A DNA stretch of 34,926 nt from Candidatus Aminicenantota bacterium. GTDB taxonomy: Bacteria; Acidobacteriota; Aminicenantia; Aminicenantales; Aminicenantaceae. This document shows positions 23,450-32,159 of the stretch, one piece after another; the stretch's first letter is position 1, and every line of letters starts with the position of its first letter. Below the pieces are notes generated by a model. The model was not told the DNA's origin. It saw only the letters and a list, made by a program, of their open reading frames with translations, and made no database searches. The translations under genes were made by a program, and so were the position numbers. The DNA is taken from positions 1 through 34,926 of the forward strand of contig JAGGYH010000009.1 of assembly GCA_021162615.1 (NCBI GenBank), in the 5' to 3' direction.

Positions 23450-25012
23450 ATGCAACTGCGAAAATTAGCCGCAGCCCTATTGTTTTTAGCAGGAGTTTCA
23501 CTATTCCTTGGTGCTCAGAATGAGCCTAATGAAATTCCGCTATCTTTGGAAGAATGTATAGCAAAGGCATTAAAAAATAATCTCAGCGTCCAGGTGGAAC
23601 TCATAAGCCCGGAATTAGCAGAGCTCTCAGTGGCAGCAGCCCAGGAAAAATTTATCCCGAGTCTTTCAATGAACTACAGCCGCCGCGATCAAAAATCTGC
23701 TTCCTATTCCTGGCTTGATGCTGAAGATACAGTAAAGACACTTAGCAACAGTTTTGGCACTGAGGTTTCACAGCAGCTGCCCACAGGCGGGAGCTTTAGT
23801 TTGAGCCTTGACGGCTACTCCTATGATACCAACAGGAACTTTATGACCATAAATCCAAGATATGAGAGCACGCTTACTTTTAATTTCTCTCAGCCTCTAT
23901 TGAAAAATTTTGGTCCGAATATCAGCAGAAAAGATATCATTGTTGCAAAAAACGACCTTGAGATCTCTGAGAGGGATTTAAAAAGGTCGATTCAGGAGGT
24001 TGTTTATCAAGTGGAACAGGCCTACTGGAATTACGTTTATGCGATTGAAAACCTGGAAGTTCAAAAACAGTCTTTGAAGCTGGCACAGGACCTTTTAGAA
24101 AAGAATAAAAGGTCTGTGGAAGTCGGGACCATGGCTCCCATTGAGATCATAAATGCCCAGGCAACGGTTGCCCAGCGTCAGGCGGATATACTTGCTGCTC
24201 AAGCCGAAGTCAAGAACAATGAGGACATATTAAAGACCATAATCAATGTTGCTGCTGATATTGAAACTCCGAAAGAGGCCACCATTATCCCGAAAGATGA
24301 ACCTGAATATAAAAAGAAGGAGATAACCCTGGATGAAGCCCTTTCCATAGCCATGCAGAACCGTCCGGACCTAGAGTCGACCAGGATATCACTTGAAAAC
24401 AGTCAAATAGACCTGAATTACACCAAAAACCAGATGCTTCCGCAGTTAGATTTATCCGCTTCATACTGGAGTCCGGGGGTTTCCGGTGATCGGGTATTGT
24501 ATTTAAATGACAATGTTCTTTCCGGAATCGTCATAGGTAAAGTACCAGGGGGTTTAGGTGATTCCTTTTCAGATGCCTTTGGTTTCAGATACCAGAACTG
24601 GTCCGTGGGATTGACTCTGGATATTCCCCTCAGTGATTTGCTTTCAAGATCTCAATTTAAACAGGCGAGATTAAACCTGGAGATGGCTAAACTTCAGCTG
24701 AAAAACCAGGAACAGGAGATATTCCGAGATATAAAAATAGCCGTCCGTAATGTCGCGACAAATTACGAAAGAATACAAGCCTATAAAGCAGCAAGAGAGC
24801 TGGCAGAAAAGCAGCTGGAAGCAGAAGAAGAAAAGCTGAAAGTGGGGCTTAGCACGAATTACCTTGTGCTTCAGTACCAGGCGGACCTTGCTACGCAGAG
24901 GAGTCAAGAGCTCAAGTCAATCATCGACTATAAACTTTCTCTGGCAGGACTTTACAGAGACCTGGGAATCAGCCTGGACGAAAGAAATATTTCGATTATG
25001 GACATCAGATAA
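23450..25012 (+). CDS. TolC-family outer-membrane efflux protein
   Basis: This 520-residue protein has a signal peptide (1-22, ending LFLGAQ) and the two repeated outer-membrane-factor domains. Each carries the usual start block: LSLEECIAKALKNNLSVQ near residue 31, and LDEALSIAMQNRPDLE near residue 292. Long helical coiled coils follow. It would form the outer-membrane channel for the MacAB-like proteins encoded upstream. AGGAGG precedes the ATG, and the permease gene ends 51 bases before. Its presence shows the organism is diderm. Confidence 0.94.
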   Translation: MQLRKLAAALLFLAGVSLFLGAQNEPNEIPLSLEECIAKALKNNLSVQVELISPELAELSVAAAQEKFIPSLSMNYSRRDQKSASYSWLDAEDTVKTLSNSFGTEVSQQLPTGGSFSLSLDGYSYDTNRNFMTINPRYESTLTFNFSQPLLKNFGPNISRKDIIVAKNDLEISERDLKRSIQEVVYQVEQAYWNYVYAIENLEVQKQSLKLAQDLLEKNKRSVEVGTMAPIEIINAQATVAQRQADILAAQAEVKNNEDILKTIINVAADIETPKEATIIPKDEPEYKKKEITLDEALSIAMQNRPDLESTRISLENSQIDLNYTKNQMLPQLDLSASYWSPGVSGDRVLYLNDNVLSGIVIGKVPGGLGDSFSDAFGFRYQNWSVGLTLDIPLSDLLSRSQFKQARLNLEMAKLQLKNQEQEIFRDIKIAVRNVATNYERIQAYKAARELAEKQLEAEEEKLKVGLSTNYLVLQYQADLATQRSQELKSIIDYKLSLAGLYRDLGISLDERNISIMDIR

Positions 25013-25167
25013 AGAAATATTTATTGTATATTTTTTAAGTATCAGATTTTGCCATAAAGGACGTTTGTGTTCCTGGGAGACGCATCAGGAGCGCACAATG
25101 TTCGTATCCATAGGTTATTATCAATTATGAGCAGGGTAAAAAAAGACAAAATCCAGGAGTTATTTTA

Positions 25168-27363
25168 GTGATGTACTGGAAACGCAAACAATTTTTCACG
25201 TCAATGGCTCTTGTTTTGCTGAGTGCCCTTTTGCTGCCGGCTTCAGAAAGTAACGGGAATTATGATGTAAAAGCCGCTGAATTCCCCTCTCCCCCTATTA
25301 TAGACGGAAATCTGGATGAGCCATTCTGGGATAATGCGGCTTTTATCAATGACTTTACCCAATTCGAACCTGTTGAAGGCGGCGCTCCTTCAGAAAAGAC
25401 AGAAGCCTATATAGGTTATGACAAAAAAAATCTCTACATAGCTGTGCGGTGCTACGACTCAAGCCCCGAGGCTATTAGAGCCAGTCTCTGTAAAAGGGAT
25501 AAGGCTGTAGGGGATGACCAGATAACCATTTATCTTGATACGTTTAATGACAAAAAAAGGGCATTTGCTTTTCAGATAAATCCCTGCGGTGTTCAGACTG
25601 ACGGGATATATAGTGAGTTTCAGAGAAGAAGACCGGGAGGCGGTTTTGATAAGATTGATAAAACTTGGGACACTTTTTTTCTCTCTGATGCCACCATTGA
25701 TGAGGAGGGATACACCATTGAGGTCCAAATCCCTTTTAAAAGCCTCAGGTTTCCAGATGTGAAGTCTCAGATTTGGGGCCTTCAGATACAGAGAAGTATC
25801 CAGAGAAATAATGAAGAAATCTACTGGGCGCCGCGTTCCAGAGACGCAAATGGTTTCCTCTCTCAAGAAGGGATCTTGCGGATTGAGGGAGAACTTGAAA
25901 GCGGAAAAAACCTGGAGGTGATGCCGGTTGTCACAGGAAGAAAAACAGACGGAGATAAAGTGAAACCCATACCCGGCATAAACTTGAAGTATGGGATGAG
26001 TTCTAATTTTACAGCGGATCTGACGCTTAATCCGGATTTCAGCCAAATAGAAGCTGATATGCCTCAAGTCGATGTCAACCAGAGATATAAACTGTACTAT
26101 CCGGAAAAAAGACCTTTTTTTCTGGAAGGAAAAGATATTTTTGATACCCCCATTGAACTTCTCTATACCAGGGATATTATCAATCCTTTGTGGGGAGTGA
26201 AGCTCACGGGCAAGGTCGGCAAAACAAGCCTAGGTTTTTTGAATGTTTTTGACGAGACACCTTCAATTATAGAAATCCCTGATTCATCAGACGATTATCA
26301 GGAGAATCTGGAACACGGATTGATCAATGTTTTGAGAGTCAAACATGATGTTTTTCAGGAATCATACATCGGGTTCATATTAATGGATAAGGAAACCGGA
26401 GAGGGATGGGATTCTATCTTTAGAAATTATAACCGTGTAGGAGGGATAGACGGTCGCTTTAAATTTAATGAATATTATAGGTTTTCTTTTCAGGTGGCGG
26501 GTTCCCAAAGCAGAGTCCAGGATGAACAAACAGATCTAATGCCTGCTATGAATTTTAATCTTTCCCATGTTTCCCGTCACTGGAATGTTTCAGCCGAATA
26601 CACCAGTCTTCCGGAAGAATTTGAGTCCTCCTTAGGATATTTAAGGCGAAAGGATATCCGCTCATTTCAAACGCGCTTATCCTACAGCATACTTCCCCAG
26701 AATGATATCATCGTTAACATTCGGCCGGGTATTGATTACACCAGAATCTATGACTTTGATAACAATCTCACAGATAATGAGATACGGATCGGAGGTTATG
26801 TCAGCGGGTGGCGGAACTCATTTATTTACGTCGGAGTCACAACCGGATTGGAGCGATATGAGGGCATTGATTTTTATAAGACCACGCTCAGGTCCCGCAT
26901 GGAATCCGAACCCTTCTCGTGGTTAACCGTAGGCTTTTCTTTTTCCACTGGGGGAGGCATATCTTATAGTGAAAAATATTATGAGGAGGAACCTTTTCTA
27001 GGCTGCAAAACATCGTATGGTTTGAGGGCCACATTCAAGCCTTTGAGAAATTTAAGGCTCCTCTATGATTACCAGAACAACACTTTTTTAAAGGAACGGG
27101 GAGGGGAAAGGATCTACCGGATCAATCTCATAAGTCAGAGAATATCCTACCAGTTATCCAGAACACTGTCTTTCCGTCTCATAACAGACTACAATGATTA
27201 CTATGGAAAACTTTATAACAGTGTGCTTCTAAGTTATGAATTGAGGCCGGGTACCGTGTTTTATCTGGGAATGGATGATAACCAGGGAAGAGATGATCTG
27301 GGTATATTCCGCAACGAGGGGAGATATTATTTTCTTAAATTTTCTTACTGGTGGCGGATGTAG
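25168..27363 (+). CDS. DUF5916 protein: CBM9-like domain plus outer-membrane barrel
   Basis: The 731-residue secreted protein has a signal peptide (1-26), a carbohydrate-binding-9-like beta-sandwich (about 35-215; IDGNLDEPFWDNA, then RDKAVGDDQITIYLDTFND), and a long C-terminal region of paired strands typical of DUF5916. YYPEKRPFFLEGKDIFDTP is its conserved block, and the protein ends in aromatic-rich FLKFSYWWRM like an outer-membrane barrel. Such proteins are common in Bacteroidota- and Acidobacteriota-related genomes, but their role is not established; glycan or peptide uptake and processing is plausible. GTG 25168 has AGGAG at eight bases; ATG 25171 is the alternative. The 155-base spacer from tolC suggests a separate promoter, although none is clear. 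Confidence 0.88.
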   Translation: MMYWKRKQFFTSMALVLLSALLLPASESNGNYDVKAAEFPSPPIIDGNLDEPFWDNAAFINDFTQFEPVEGGAPSEKTEAYIGYDKKNLYIAVRCYDSSPEAIRASLCKRDKAVGDDQITIYLDTFNDKKRAFAFQINPCGVQTDGIYSEFQRRRPGGGFDKIDKTWDTFFLSDATIDEEGYTIEVQIPFKSLRFPDVKSQIWGLQIQRSIQRNNEEIYWAPRSRDANGFLSQEGILRIEGELESGKNLEVMPVVTGRKTDGDKVKPIPGINLKYGMSSNFTADLTLNPDFSQIEADMPQVDVNQRYKLYYPEKRPFFLEGKDIFDTPIELLYTRDIINPLWGVKLTGKVGKTSLGFLNVFDETPSIIEIPDSSDDYQENLEHGLINVLRVKHDVFQESYIGFILMDKETGEGWDSIFRNYNRVGGIDGRFKFNEYYRFSFQVAGSQSRVQDEQTDLMPAMNFNLSHVSRHWNVSAEYTSLPEEFESSLGYLRRKDIRSFQTRLSYSILPQNDIIVNIRPGIDYTRIYDFDNNLTDNEIRIGGYVSGWRNSFIYVGVTTGLERYEGIDFYKTTLRSRMESEPFSWLTVGFSFSTGGGISYSEKYYEEEPFLGCKTSYGLRATFKPLRNLRLLYDYQNNTFLKERGGERIYRINLISQRISYQLSRTLSFRLITDYNDYYGKLYNSVLLSYELRPGTVFYLGMDDNQGRDDLGIFRNEGRYYFLKFSYWWRM

Positions 27364-27562
27364 CCCTATTCATAAAAGCTGCCGATAACATAATAGAAAT
27401 CATGCCAGTTCTCTGCATTTTTTTAGTTCTATAATAAACCTGTGAGATTGTTTCATTTCTTGATGTTTGTATTTTTATCTTATTATCGGCAGCTTTTACC
27501 CTTCGGGCGAGCCGATTTCACAGCATCTGCAGCGACCTCGACTGGTGAATAACACAGGCTTA
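27364..27562 (+). repeat. Interspersed repeat copy C (lacks the hairpin module)
   Basis: It begins right after the DUF5916 stop codon with CCCTATTCATAAAAG and ends in GTGAATAACACAGGCTTAA. A perfect 15-base inverted repeat, AAAAGCTGCCGATAA (27374-27388) and TTATCGGCAGCTTTT (27483-27497), flanks a 94-base AT-rich loop. Only one GCATCTGC is present, so the 60-base hairpin module seen in the other copies is absent. It lies in the convergent spacer between DUF5916 and uvrA and could serve as a terminator for both. Confidence 0.85.
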
Positions 27563-27567
27563 AGGAT

Positions 27568-30282
27568 TTATGGTTTGAGATATTTTTTTAAATATTGTGC
27601 GGTATAGGAATTTGTTGCGGAAAGGCATTCTTCAGGAGAGCCCTGAGCTGTTATTTCCCCTCCTGCGTCTCCTCCCTCTGGTCCAAGGTCAATAATGTAG
27701 TCAGCGCATTTTATCATATCCAGGTTGTGCTCGATCACTACGACTGTGTTCCCTCTGTTTACAAGCTTTTGAAAAGTTTTGAGAAGAAGGGATATGTCAT
27801 GGAGATGGAGCCCTATGGTCGGTTCGTCAAAAAGATAAAGGATTTTCTTTTTTTTCTGGTGGACCAGATTGTGAGCCAGCTTGATCCTCTGCAGTTCACC
27901 TCCTGAGAGAGTGGTGGTAGGCTGTCCGAGCCTGAGGTATCCAAGGCCGACTTCCTTAAGAGGATTTAGTTTTTGCAGGATTTTTGGCTGGTCATGAAAA
28001 AAATCACATGCTTCTGAAACGCTCATATTCAGAACGTCATCTATATTTTTATCCTTATATCTTATTTCAAGGATTTCCTTTTTAAAGCGTTTTCCCTTAC
28101 AGGCGTCGCAGGTAAGGATGACGTCAGATAAAAACTGCATTTCCACGATTTGCTGTCCGGCTCCTTTACAGGATTCGCATCTGCCCCCGGAGGTATTGAA
28201 TGAGAAAAAAGCAGGACCGTATCCATGAGCCCTGGCCTCACGTGTCCTGGAGAAGAGGTCTCGTATACTTTCCATGGATTTCGTGTAAGTGGCAGGTATG
28301 GAACGGGGGGATGTGCTTAAAGGAGATTGGTCAACTGTAATGATTTTATCAATGTGATTTTTACCAGAGATTTTACCGAAACCGTCAGAGGCTTCCCCTT
28401 TCCAGCCTTTGTACAGAACATCGAAAACAAGAGTGCTTTTCCCTGAACCTGAGACTCCGGTCACACAGGTAAAGAGGTTTAATGGGATTTTGATGTCAAT
28501 ATTCTTGAGATTGTGTTTGCTCGCTTTTTCTATGGTTATGAACATATCGGGACGCCGTCTCTTCTCAGGGACGCTGATTTTCTTTTCCCCCCTCATGTAC
28601 TGAGAGGTTATGGTTGAGGAATGGTTGAGGAACTCTTTCATATTTCCCGCAAACATGACCCTCCCGCCGTACTCTCCGGCTCCCGGGCCCAGGTCAATCA
28701 GATATTCTGCGGATTTTATGATTTCCGGGTCATGCTCTACCACGAGCACCGTGTTTCCTATTTTTTTCAGGGATTTGAGTATTTCGATAAGGCGGTGGTT
28801 ATCCCGGGCATGAAGCCCTATGCTGGGTTCGTCAAGAACAAAAAGCGTTCCGACAAGTGAGGCGCTGAGAGCAGAGGCAAGATTGATGCGCTGCGCCTCA
28901 CCCCCGCTTAAAGTGAAAGTGATACGGTCCAGCGTTATATAGTCAAGCCCGACTTCAAGAAGAAATTTAAGCCTGTTCAGTATTTCTTTGATCAACCGGC
29001 CGGAGACTTTTTTTTGGAAAGGGGTCATGTGTAGGGTACGGAAAAATTCATAAGCTTGTTTTACAGTTTTTTTTGTGACTTCCCCGATGGAAAGTCCCTT
29101 GATTTTCACATGCAGTGCTTTCCGGTTGAGTCTCATCTTACGGCATTCGGGACAGGGAATATATTTTCTGTAACGCGCCAGGAAAACCCTTACCTGGACT
29201 TTATATTTTTTTCGTTTGAGGCGTTCGAAAAAACCCACGACCCCCTTGTAGGATCCTTCTCCTTCAAAGACAAACCGCTGCTGTTCTTCGCTTAGATCTT
29301 TAAACGGGATGTCAATGGGGATCCCTCTTTCCTGCGCTCGGTTCAACAGATTTCTCATTCGTCTTTGAGAGGAAGGTTTTGTCCACGGTTCTACAGCTCC
29401 GTCTTCAAGAGATAGATTCTTATCCGGTATGATTTTATCTTTATCTAGGACGGCCAGGTCACCGAATCCGTGGCATAAGGGGCAGGCTCCCTGTGGATTG
29501 TTGAAGGAAAAAAGGCTTGGAAACGGTTCTTCATATTCGATATTACAATTTTTACATTCCAGGCGGCTTGAAAAAACATACGTGCGGCCGTTTTGGATAT
29601 GGACCAGGACAGTGCCTTCTCCTTTTTTCATGGCCGTTTCCAGGGAGTCAACCAGCCGTTCCCTTTCCTCTCTGTCAAGAGTCAAGCTGTCCATAAACAC
29701 CTGCAGGGATTCCCTCTCTTCTCTTTCAGTATTTTCTATGTTGACGGCTTTTTTATTGCGGAAGATACGGAAAAAGCCGTCCTTCCGCAGCGTATCGAAC
29801 CCTTTATCCTTGCTCCAGGGAAAAGTAATGGTGATCTTTGTATGGGGAGGCAATTTGTAAAGCGTATCGACTATAGCATCGATGGTATCACGCCTCACAG
29901 GTCTTCCGCATTTAAGGCAGTGAAGGACGCCGATCCGGGCATAAAGGATGCGCAGGAAATCATATATCTCTGTGACCGTGGCGACTGTGGAGCGGGGATT
30001 TTTGGTGGTTGCTTTTTGCTGGATGGCGATGGCAGGAGTAATTCCTTCTATTTTATCTGCATCTGGTTTTTCCGTTCTTTCTAAGAACTGCCTGGCATAA
30101 GAGGAGAGGGATTCGATAAAACGGCGCTGTCCCTCAGCATAGAGAGTATCAAAAGCGAGGGAGGATTTTCCTGAACCTGAGACTCCCGTAACGATGACCA
30201 GTTTGTTCTGGGGGATGTCCAGGTCTATATTTTTGAGGTTGTGGACCTTTACTCCTCTTAGAATGATTTTCTCTTTATTCAT
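27568..30282 (-). CDS. uvrA: Excinuclease ABC subunit A
   Basis: UvrA is the damage-recognition ATPase of nucleotide excision repair and loads UvrB. The 904-residue protein has both ABC modules. The first has Walker A GVSGSGKS (33-40) and its signature FTLSGGEAQR; the second has GVSGSGKS again and TLSGGELQR. It has the zinc-finger clusters CLKCGRPV, CNIEYEEPFPSLFSFNNPQ followed by CPLCHGFG, and CESCKGAG with CDACKGKRF. It is slightly shorter than the usual ~940 residues but no domain is missing. There is no Shine-Dalgarno. The start ATGAATAAA is part of the left terminus of repeat copy D, so its leader consists of that repeat. Confidence 0.96.
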   Translation of the reverse strand: MNKEKIILRGVKVHNLKNIDLDIPQNKLVIVTGVSGSGKSSLAFDTLYAEGQRRFIESLSSYARQFLERTEKPDADKIEGITPAIAIQQKATTKNPRSTVATVTEIYDFLRILYARIGVLHCLKCGRPVRRDTIDAIVDTLYKLPPHTKITITFPWSKDKGFDTLRKDGFFRIFRNKKAVNIENTEREERESLQVFMDSLTLDREERERLVDSLETAMKKGEGTVLVHIQNGRTYVFSSRLECKNCNIEYEEPFPSLFSFNNPQGACPLCHGFGDLAVLDKDKIIPDKNLSLEDGAVEPWTKPSSQRRMRNLLNRAQERGIPIDIPFKDLSEEQQRFVFEGEGSYKGVVGFFERLKRKKYKVQVRVFLARYRKYIPCPECRKMRLNRKALHVKIKGLSIGEVTKKTVKQAYEFFRTLHMTPFQKKVSGRLIKEILNRLKFLLEVGLDYITLDRITFTLSGGEAQRINLASALSASLVGTLFVLDEPSIGLHARDNHRLIEILKSLKKIGNTVLVVEHDPEIIKSAEYLIDLGPGAGEYGGRVMFAGNMKEFLNHSSTITSQYMRGEKKISVPEKRRRPDMFITIEKASKHNLKNIDIKIPLNLFTCVTGVSGSGKSTLVFDVLYKGWKGEASDGFGKISGKNHIDKIITVDQSPLSTSPRSIPATYTKSMESIRDLFSRTREARAHGYGPAFFSFNTSGGRCESCKGAGQQIVEMQFLSDVILTCDACKGKRFKKEILEIRYKDKNIDDVLNMSVSEACDFFHDQPKILQKLNPLKEVGLGYLRLGQPTTTLSGGELQRIKLAHNLVHQKKKKILYLFDEPTIGLHLHDISLLLKTFQKLVNRGNTVVVIEHNLDMIKCADYIIDLGPEGGDAGGEITAQGSPEECLSATNSYTAQYLKKYLKP

Positions 30283-30407
30283 AAAAACCGCTGATAACTC
30301 ATTAACTAAAGATGAAATTCAAGAATTTCTTTGTTTTATTCTTTTAAATCTCATAATAATTTTTTATCTTATTATCGACGATTATTACCTTTCAGGCAAG
30401 CCGATTT
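30274..30407 (+). repeat. Interspersed repeat copy D (right end missing)
   Basis: It begins TTTATTCATAAAAA, overlapping the uvrA start codon on the other strand. AAAACCGCTGATAA (about 30284-30297) and TTATCGACGATTATT (about 30372-30386) are the stem arms, which pair only in part. The conserved ACCTTTCAGGCAAGCCGATTT then breaks off, so the GCATCTGC region and right terminus are absent. It fills most of the uvrA/DUF3311 divergent spacer. Confidence 0.75.
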
Positions 30408-30495
30408 GAAGTTTTGATTTATGCAATTTTGAAGCGAATATTGTATATTGTTCCAAGAAAAGATATATATTTGAGAACCGGGAAAGGAGTCATGG

Positions 30496-30717
30496 ATGAA
30501 AAAAGGAACAAAGTATGCCCTGATGTTAGGAGCCATTCCATTTATAACCCTTGTGTTTGCTCTTCCGCTTGTCAACCGCATTAAGCCGGTGGTGTTTGGT
30601 CTGCCGTTTATTCTCTTCTGGATCTTGAGTTGGGTGATCTTAACTCCGCTCATTCTTTTTATTGCTTACACGCTGGAACGAAAGTTCAACAATCCTGAAG
30701 ATGGAGACGAAGATTGA
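30496..30717 (+). CDS. DUF3311-like small membrane protein
   Basis: This is a 73-residue protein with two hydrophobic segments (about 8-26 and 35-60) and an acidic tail (NNPEDGDED). Its size, topology and position directly before a sodium:solute symporter match DUF3311, a family of small companions of SSS transporters with no proven role. GGAAAGGAG lies six bases before the ATG. The stop overlaps the symporter's TTG start by four bases, so the pair is probably translated together. Confidence 0.82.
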   Translation: MKKGTKYALMLGAIPFITLVFALPLVNRIKPVVFGLPFILFWILSWVILTPLILFIAYTLERKFNNPEDGDED

Positions 30718-32123
30718 GTACCGCCCTTTTGATTATCTTCGGAGTCATTATTTTTTCCGGCCTTGTAGGGATTTATGCCGGGAGAAACTTGAAGATGAAC
30801 CTGGAAAACTGGACCGTAGGGGGGCGGAAATTCGGGATCATATTGATCTGGCTGCTCATGGCCGGAGAGATCTATACCACGTTCACTTTTCTGGGAGCAA
30901 GCGGGTGGGCTTATTCCAAAGGAGCCCCCTCTTTCTATATACTCATCTATGGGGCTCTGGCCTACACCCTTTCTTTTTTCATTCTTCCAAAGCTATGGAG
31001 GATCGGCAAAAAATACGGACTTCACACCCAGCCTGATTATTTTATTCACCGGTACAACAGCCGGTTGCTGGGAGTCCTGGTCGCTCTCATAGGTGTGTTT
31101 TCCATTGTTCCCTACCTGCAGCTTCAGCTTCAGGGACTTGGCTTTATTGTAAAGGTGGCCAGCAACGGTACGGTCCGCTCTGAACTTGCGATCCTCATAT
31201 CCTTTGTTTTGACCTGTGTTTTTGTTTACACAAGCGGACTGCGTGGGGCTGCCTGGGTCTCGGTCATAAAAGACACTCTTATGATTGCGGCTGTGTGCGT
31301 GGTGGGCTTTGGGGTGCCATTGATTTACTTCGGGAGTTACAGCAAGATGCTCGAGGTTTTAATGGAAAAGATGCCGGAACATCTCGTGTTTCCGGGAGCC
31401 GCGCCGCATATGGGTGTGTGGTGGGTGATGTCCACCATTCTTTTGACTTCATTGGGATTTTACATGTGGCCCCATGTTTTCGGGTCTGCCTTTTCAGCAA
31501 AAAGCGACAAGGTCATAAAGAGAAACGCGATTATCATGCCTTTTTACCAGATTCCCATACTCCTTATCTTTATGGTGGGATTTACGGCTGTTCTGGTGAT
31601 TCCCGGGCTTGAAAACGGCGACCTTGCCTTTTTATCTCTGGTAAACAAAACATATCCTTCCTGGTTTATGGGTTTCATAGGAGCGGCCGGTGCGGTAACG
31701 GCCATGGTTCCGGCAGCGATTCTGGTGCTTTTTGCATCCACACTTTTAAGTAAAAATGTGTATAAAGCCGGATTTGACCCCGGTGCGGACGATGAAAAAG
31801 TCATGAGGCTTTCCCGCTTCATGGTGATCGTCATCATGACAGTTAGCCTTATTTTCGCCCTCTTCATGCCTAATGAACTGGTTAACCTGCTCATTCTTGG
31901 TTATGATGGGGTATGTCAGTTCTTTCCGGGAGTTGTGTTCGGGCTTTTTTGGAAAAGAGCTTCCAAGTCAGCGGTGATGGCAGGTCTTTTGGCAGGCATT
32001 GTGATGGTGGGAGTGCTCATTTTAAGCGGAAACGACCCTTTTCTTGGATTGAATGCCGGGTTCATAGGGCTTATTTTGAATGTGGTTGTGACTGTTGCCA
32101 TAACTCTTGTGAAAAAAAAATAA
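30714..32123 (+). CDS. Sodium:solute symporter (SSS family)
   Basis: This 469-residue inner-membrane protein has about 13 segments. Family features include the N-terminal NLENWTVGGRKFG followed by a helix, the LPKLWRIGKKYGLHTQPDYF loop, FPGVVFGLFWKRASKSAVMAGLLAG near the C-terminus, and a lysine-ending tail. It resembles the pantothenate/proline/carboxylate branch, and the substrate cannot be read from sequence. Translation begins at TTG (GGAG seven bases upstream), inside the stop of the DUF3311 gene. It is followed by a hairpin terminator. Confidence 0.9.
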   Translation: MSTALLIIFGVIIFSGLVGIYAGRNLKMNLENWTVGGRKFGIILIWLLMAGEIYTTFTFLGASGWAYSKGAPSFYILIYGALAYTLSFFILPKLWRIGKKYGLHTQPDYFIHRYNSRLLGVLVALIGVFSIVPYLQLQLQGLGFIVKVASNGTVRSELAILISFVLTCVFVYTSGLRGAAWVSVIKDTLMIAAVCVVGFGVPLIYFGSYSKMLEVLMEKMPEHLVFPGAAPHMGVWWVMSTILLTSLGFYMWPHVFGSAFSAKSDKVIKRNAIIMPFYQIPILLIFMVGFTAVLVIPGLENGDLAFLSLVNKTYPSWFMGFIGAAGAVTAMVPAAILVLFASTLLSKNVYKAGFDPGADDEKVMRLSRFMVIVIMTVSLIFALFMPNELVNLLILGYDGVCQFFPGVVFGLFWKRASKSAVMAGLLAGIVMVGVLILSGNDPFLGLNAGFIGLILNVVVTVAITLVKKK

Positions 32124-32131
32124 CCGGGCAG

Positions 32132-32157
32132 GGAAGGCAGGTATGGCCTGCGCTTCC
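32132..32157. terminator. Hairpin between convergent symporter and GNAT genes
   Basis: GGAAGGCAGG (32132-32141) pairs with CCTGC-G-CTTCC (32147-32157) around a five-base loop: ten base pairs with one bulge. On the minus strand it is followed at about a dozen bases by a T-run from the end of the symporter gene, so it could terminate the GNAT-side transcript. On the plus strand the T-rich tail is weak. It may act on both. Confidence 0.6.
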
Positions 32158-32159
32158 TT

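Noticed and set aside
25459-26067. A 202-codon open frame antisense to the DUF5916 gene
   Set aside because: It lies fully within a well-supported gene, with no ribosome site or recognisable motif.
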